Source of the DNA: Zasmidium citrigriseum
Lineage: Eukaryota > Ascomycota > Dothideomycetes > Mycosphaerellales > Mycosphaerellaceae
Assembly: GCA_002786025.1 (NCBI GenBank)
Contig: NHNW01000138.1
Location: forward strand, 1 to 12,430
DNA length: 12,430 bases
Reading direction: 5' to 3'
The stretch's first letter is position 1. Every line of letters begins with the position of its first letter. The translations under genes and the position numbers were made by a program. Positions 8,717 through 12,430 of the stretch are shown in pieces. The notes beneath the pieces are model-generated. The model did no database searches. It was not told the origin of the DNA and saw nothing but the letters and a program-made list of their open reading frames with translations.

Positions 8717-9434
8717 ATAGAGAGGAAGGAGAGGAAGGTAAAGAGGTTATTATAGAGAGAAAGGAAGAGGGTAGTAGAAAGTCTTAAATAGTCTAATACT
8801 TAAGCTACTCGCTAATAATATCGTTATAGCGATACGGCGACGAGCTATTTACTCGCTTATATACTTCTATATAAATAGGATCGCTCTTACGATTTTACTA
8901 GTAGTTCTTATAGAAAGTAATAAAGACTCTCCTAGCGTAGAGTTCTAGAGTAAAGTAAGGTTAGCTAGCTTTATATATATATAGCGCGCTAATAGGGATA
9001 TACGATAAGAGATCCCGGTTACGTAGCTCTTAAATTATAGGCTAATAGTTCGTTTCGTTAAGGATATAGAAAGCTTATCGTAATTTAGCCTATAAGTACG
9101 AGTAGTTTATATAAGGGTTTATAGGGCTTATAATATAGTCTATAATATTAACTAGGATACTACTCCTAAACGAGTATAATCTCTTAACTCTATAGATAAT
9201 AGTCTTTAATATAGTATATAGTTATACCTAGTCGAGCTCTATATTACGGAAGGTAGGCTATAGTTTAGTAGGTATAATTAGGTAGAGGTCGTTCTTATAT
9301 ATAAACTAACTAGGTAAGGTATCTAGATTCGTTAGTATATATACTCTCCTTTTTTAATTTCGTACTAGGTAAGCTCCTATCCCTAGTTTTACTATACTCT
9401 AGGTATAAATATAGGTCGTAGGGAGACTTAATAT
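8715..9434 (-). pseudogene. P10: degraded ORF, about 239 aa, function unknown
   Basis: Minus-strand frame, checked codon by codon, from ATA at 9434 (then TTA AGT CTC CCT ACG) to TAA at 8717-8715. About 16 of 239 codons are TAA/TAG, spread evenly. The protein would be Tyr- and Leu-rich with several Lys/Arg pairs; residues about 150-195 read Phe-Thr-Leu-Glu-Leu-Tyr, Arg-Arg-Val-Phe and Tyr-Lys-Asn-Tyr in quick succession, a texture typical of a folded domain. It heads the six-gene minus-strand block and diverges from P11 with only about 20 bp between inferred starts. A palindrome-like string at 9034-9050 lies inside this frame and is treated as coding. Family not recognised. Confidence 0.55.
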
Positions 9435-9454
9435 ATTAGCGGTAGTAGTACTAT

Positions 9455-10990
9455 ATAATAGTAGTATACCGAGGTATTTCGAGGATACGAAGCTACTCTA
9501 TTATACTACTAGATATATAAGCGAAAGGTACGAGATAGGAGTAGTTATAAGCGTAGAAGGCTAGGGTTAGTAGAGGCTACGTTAAGTAAAAAATATAATA
9601 AGAGGGATATAAGGTAAAGTTAGAGGTCTAGAGTTACTACTAAGGATTCCTATAGACTAGGTAAGAAGGGGATACTACCGCCGTACCCTATATCGTAGCT
9701 ATATAGGGTACGCGATAAGTAGAATATCCTTCCTTATAACGCGAGTAGCGCGTTACTCTACTATTTATCTTTAGTATATAATTAAACTCGGATATAGCTA
9801 CTATAACTATTCCGCTAGATAGCGCTATTATACTAATAGTATCCTAGTTAGAATAGGAGGACCTTATATAACGTAAGGACGTAGATACTTAGCTCTAGGC
9901 TCTAGGCTAGGTAGAAGTCGAGTAAGTACTATAATACTAATACCTCCTATCCGATCTATCTACTATATAGCTAGAGGCTTTATAGAGACTAGTAGCGGAT
10001 AGAATAGAGGCGGATATAGTAAAAGAGCTCTTAGAGTACTACGGCGATAAGACGGAAAGTATAGCTAGGAATATAATACTAGTATAGTAGTATACGTAGC
10101 TATACTATTCCTAGGATATAGATACTAATACTACGCTATAGTCTAAAAGTACCTTCCTCGATAGTCTATATTACCGTAATTTAATTAAGATAAATATAGT
10201 AATAGGGACGTTAGCTAACCTAGACTATAAAGGTAGTTTATATATTATTAAAAAGATATAGGGACTAGACTAGTTTAGCGAGATCCCTAATAATATACGA
10301 CTAGAGCTTCTAGCTATATATATAGCGTCGAAACGAATATTATAGGCTATAGCGAGTATATATAAGCTAGGTATAACTCTATCGGATATAATATATATAT
10401 AGCGAGAAGTATATTAAAGGCGACTAGATTTAGAAAAGTAGCAGAGGGCGGGAAGTAGAACTCCTCGAACGCTAGGCCTACTAGTTATAAACGTAATAGA
10501 TAGTATACTATACTTATATAACTTAGATAGTATAATAGCTAATAGTATATAACTTTTTCTAAGGATTAAAGAGAACTAGCTAGAGTTAAAGGGGATCTAA
10601 GCGACGTAGTAGGAAGTAGGTATAGGTAATAAGAGGAAATAAAAGAGAAATAGCGGTAGTAGTAGTTCTTACTAGGTAAAGAGTAAGAAGGTAAATAATA
10701 CTAGGGATAATAATAATCTAGGTCCGCTATAGAGTAGGTAACTACCTCGGGTCGGTATATACGAGAGTATACGGCTTTTAAGGTATCTTCGCGTAGTATT
10801 TAAGACCCTACGGGACTTTAAGGTAAGACTAAGTATATATAATATCTATAAAGAGGCGGTAGGTAAGATAATAGTATATTTACTAGACGAGGCGCTAGTA
10901 GATAGTCGGGCTACGTTAGAGGTAGTAGATAAGTATATATATAATAGTATTAGTATCGTAGTAACGGATATTAATTTAGGTTTAATATAA
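9455..10990 (+). pseudogene. P11: degraded ORF, about 511 aa, charged helical, Lys/Arg tail
   Basis: Plus-strand frame from ATA at 9455 (a second ATA follows at once) to TAA at 10988-10990, checked in phase along its length. Roughly one codon in eleven is TAA/TAG, implying many Gln. Residues about 110-210 are rich in Gln, Glu, Asp and Leu and look like long helices or a coiled coil. Near residues 390-405 comes a basic cluster (Asn-Lys-Arg-Lys, Gln, Lys-Arg) followed by a run of Ser, which looks like a nuclear-localisation or linker segment; a further Lys/Asn-rich stretch follows. The last 80 residues return to an ordinary globular texture with few nonsense codons. A CAG Gln codon survives at 10442. 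Converges on P12. Family not recognised, and I saw no transposase or polymerase motif. Confidence 0.55.
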
Positions 10991-11223
10991 TATTACTATA
11001 GGAAGCGAAACTAGATATAGTAATACGCTTAATAGTAAACTAGTAAGTAGTAGAGGCGATATAATTTATATAGGGTACTATATACGAAATAATTTACTAT
11101 AATAGTTACCTAGGCTTAATAGACTAAACTATCGGCTAATAATTTAGTTTAATATAAGTTATAGTTTTATATATTATATATAACTAGCTTACTAAGGAAT
11201 ACCTACTATTACTATATAGTCTA
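10991..11223. other. Spacer between convergent P11 and P12
   Basis: About 230 bases with dense TAA/TAG in all frames. The only structure I see is the palindrome at 11121-11150. Either P11 or P12 may run further into it than given: the P12 frame continues to about 11160 with many nonsense codons. Confidence 0.45.
11121..11150. repeat. Palindromic element between convergent P11 and P12
   Basis: AGACTAAACTATCGG followed by CTAATAATTTAGTTT, an imperfect palindrome. The left half keeps CGG at the core where other copies have TTAG, again suggesting an ancestral GGCC-type centre. Confidence 0.7.
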
Positions 11224-11832
11224 TTATATATATTCTAGAAGTAGTTTAGTATTACCTAGCTACTAGTCCTTCCCTACCTACGTCTATTTATCGACGTTAT
11301 CGTCTAGTTCGCGCTCTTAGTCTTTAAGTCGAATCGAGAACTATATTCTCTACGACTATTTATTCTTCTATTTTAGTAACGAACTACTAGGGTATAGTAG
11401 TATCTAGTAGTATTAGACTATTTCGCCGTCTAGAATCCTATTAAAGCGCTTAAAGAGTCTTTTTCTATCTAGGAGTTTATAGAGGCGTTCGTTAATATCG
11501 TCTAGGGTTTTACGAAAAGGTTTATTATCCTAGTACTTACGTTCTAGTCTATCGGGGTCGTAGAGTATCTTAAGTATTATACGGACTAATTTTACGTAGG
11601 GCCTATTCCTAGATATAAGGTATATACTATCTTTTATAATAGTTAAGAGGTACTAGCGTAAGAACCCTTAGGTATATTTTAATACCTCCTTCTAGTAGTT
11701 ATCGAAGATTTCCTCCTTAATACCTACTAGAATATCCCTACAGAGTTCCTCGAGGACTAAGTAGGTAAGCTAGTATAGTAGTTACTTAATCTAATATTAG
11801 TATAGGTCGTCTTTCTTTAGCTACTTTAGTAT
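11224..11832 (-). pseudogene. P12: degraded ORF, about 202 aa, highly charged
   Basis: Minus-strand frame from ATA at 11832 (then CTA AAG, a mutated Gln codon, CTA AAG AAA GAC GAC) to TAA at 11226-11224. Between 11461 and 11640 there is one TAA/TAG in 60 codons, and the frame reads alternating Asp, Glu, Lys, Arg and Leu as in a helical, charged protein. A TGT Cys codon survives at the site 11741. About 20 of 202 codons are TAA/TAG overall, mostly in the C-terminal third. The frame stays open upstream into the purine-rich repeat at 11.87 kb, so the start is uncertain. It faces P11 tail to tail. Family not recognised. Confidence 0.55.
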
Positions 11833-11868
11833 AAGGCTTACTTACTTAGTAATATCGATAGACCTTAC

Positions 11869-12022
11869 TAAGGGAAGGAAAGATTCCCTTCCCTATAAGG
11901 AAGGGAAGTAATATAGTATCCTATAGGAAGGGTAGGAAGGTAGAAAGTAATAGAAATCCCTTCTATCCCTTCCCTTCCTATAGGAAAGGCTAGAAGTATA
12001 GAAAGGCTAGAAAGGCTAGAAG
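11869..12022. repeat. Purine/pyrimidine-rich cluster of short inverted and direct repeats
   Basis: Blocks of AGGGAAGG and its complement CCTTCCCT alternate (for example about 11871-11878 with 11888-11895), TTCCTATAGGAA occurs twice or nearly so (about 11930 and 11976), and the right end has three tandem copies of a GAAAGGCTA-type unit (about 11993-12020). Its G/C-richer, strand-asymmetric composition is unlike the rest of the window. It lies between the 5' end of P12 and the 3' end of P13. It could be a junction, a decayed minisatellite or a regulatory region. Confidence 0.7.
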
Positions 12023-12071
12023 CCGTACTAGTCGCTATACTAGTTAAAGGCTATAGAAACGACGTAAATAG

Positions 12072-12112
12072 AACGATTAATAATCTTAAACGATTAACGA
12101 TCTTAAACGATT
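12072..12112. repeat. 17-bp tandem repeat, about 2.4 copies
   Basis: AACGATTAATAATCTTA (12072-12088) is followed directly by AACGATTAACGATCTTA (12089-12105) and a partial AACGATT. The two full copies differ only by TA versus CG. It directly abuts the P13 stop codon, in the place where other genes of the array have a palindrome. Confidence 0.8.
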
Positions 12113-12429
12113 TAAGTACTACTATTTACTATATATATAAACCTAATAACCTCGCCTTCTACTAATAAAAGGACCTAGTAGCCTAATATAGTAGGGGGTA
12201 GAGTCTTAGAAGGGCGCGTAGCTACTCTAGTACTAGTATCGCTATATAGGTAGTAGTTCTAGGCTAAGTAAGTATAAACCTCTATAAGCTTTACGCCTAA
12301 CTATAGATAAGAGCGAGGAGGGAAAGAAGGGTCGTATCTAAAAGAAGCTCTATAAGTACTATCTTTTTACGCTCTCTTTAGCCTTATCTATCCTTTTTAA
12401 TATACTAACTAAGCTAAATATCTATTATT
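12112..12429 (-). pseudogene. P13: 3' part of a degraded ORF, runs off the window
   Basis: Minus-strand frame entering from the right edge and ending at TAA 12114-12112. From 12360 down to 12115 there are only about three TAA/TAG in 82 codons, including none between 12181 and 12240, so this frame is well supported. The visible 105 residues include a Pro/Ser/Arg-rich stretch (about 12181-12240 and 12310-12350) and a hydrophobic Val-Leu-Leu-Leu-Val near the C terminus. The 5' end is outside the window. A plus-strand frame over the same bases has more nonsense codons and I prefer the minus strand. Family not recognised. Confidence 0.5.
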
Positions 12430-12430
12430 A

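Larger units (their letters stand above)
88..12430. other. RIP-saturated DNA: almost no CpA/TpG
   Basis: Apart from the telomere, the whole window lacks CpA and TpG. I found eight exceptions by eye: 2251, 2462, 3577, 5284, 5913, 8626, 10442 and 11741. A random sequence of this length would have well over a thousand. CpG and TpA are common, so this is not simple AT bias or CpG-methylation decay, which would raise TpG and CpA. Repeat-induced point mutation in ascomycetes converts CpA to TpA (TpG to TpA on the other strand) in duplicated DNA, which fits exactly. Both strands are affected equally. All ATG starts and almost all Gln, His, Met, Trp and Cys codons are therefore erased, and TAA/TAG appear in every frame. 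Confidence 0.95.

Noticed and set aside
9030..9056. Another palindromic element (GGCTAATAGTTCGTTT)
   Set aside because: It resembles one half-arm but lacks the other arm and lies inside the well-supported P10 frame, with no stop codon next to it.
9450..9660. A different plus-strand frame for the start of P11
   Set aside because: A second frame looked plausible over the first 200 bases but is out of phase with the rest of the gene; the in-phase frame has equally good texture and joins without a shift.
12130..12397. A plus-strand ORF of about 90 codons
   Set aside because: It has about three times as many TAA/TAG as the minus-strand P13 frame over the same bases.
88..12430. Conventional ATG-initiated genes
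   Set aside because: There is no ATG on the plus strand and only two on the minus strand (at the CpA sites 3577 and 5913), both internal to inferred frames and not usable as starts.
88..12430. Telomere-linked helicase, LTR retrotransposon, LINE, tRNA, rRNA or CRISPR
   Set aside because: I looked for helicase motifs, long direct repeats, reverse-transcriptase and integrase motifs, cloverleaf arms and regular spacers and found none. RIP could hide short motifs, so absence is not proof.

Overview
This window is the left end of a chromosome from a fungus, very probably a filamentous ascomycete. It opens with 87 bp of CCCTAA-type telomere repeat. Everything after that bears the mark of extreme repeat-induced point mutation (RIP): scanning by eye I found only eight CpA/TpG dinucleotides in about 12.3 kb (2251, 2462, 3577, 5284, 5913, 8626, 10442, 11741), while CpG and TpA are abundant. 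A consequence is that there is no ATG on the plus strand and only two on the minus strand, neither in a start position, so no gene here can be expressed as it stands. RIP also says that the element was, or is, present in more than one copy.

Under the mutations there is a readable and unexpected layout. If TAA/TAG is read as mutated Gln/Trp codons and ATA as a lost ATG, the window resolves into a compact, apparently intronless gene array, here named P0 to P13: P0 (+, cut by the telomere), P1 (+), P2 (-), P3 and P4 (+), a same-strand block P10-P9-P8-P7-P6-P5 (all -, 9434 down to 3269), P11 (+), P12 (-) and P13 (-, running off the right end). Start-to-start or stop-to-start gaps are mostly 15 to 150 bp. 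I assigned these frames by reading both strands by hand, choosing the frame with few in-frame TAA/TAG and with ordinary codon texture, and checked that start and stop lie in the same frame.

The second unexpected feature is a family of about 24 to 63 bp palindromes or hairpins with arms AAACTAAA...TTTAGTTT around a TTAGCTAA core. They sit almost exactly at the 3' ends of the genes, in same-strand junctions (4.0, 5.1, 6.5, 7.95, 8.7 kb) and in convergent junctions (0.7, about 3.25 and 11.1 kb). The ancestral sequence may have been a perfect palindrome with a TATTGGCCAATA centre.

I recognise no protein family with certainty: no transposase, reverse transcriptase, polymerase, helicase or capsid motif that I would defend. 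The dense, intronless, bidirectional layout with gene-end palindromes is unlike an ordinary fungal subtelomere and resembles a virus-like or plasmid-like element that was integrated, multiplied, mutated by RIP and then truncated by telomere addition. That reading is inference. The right part (11.87-12.12 kb) holds a purine/pyrimidine-rich cluster of short inverted repeats and a 17-bp tandem repeat, different in character from the rest.
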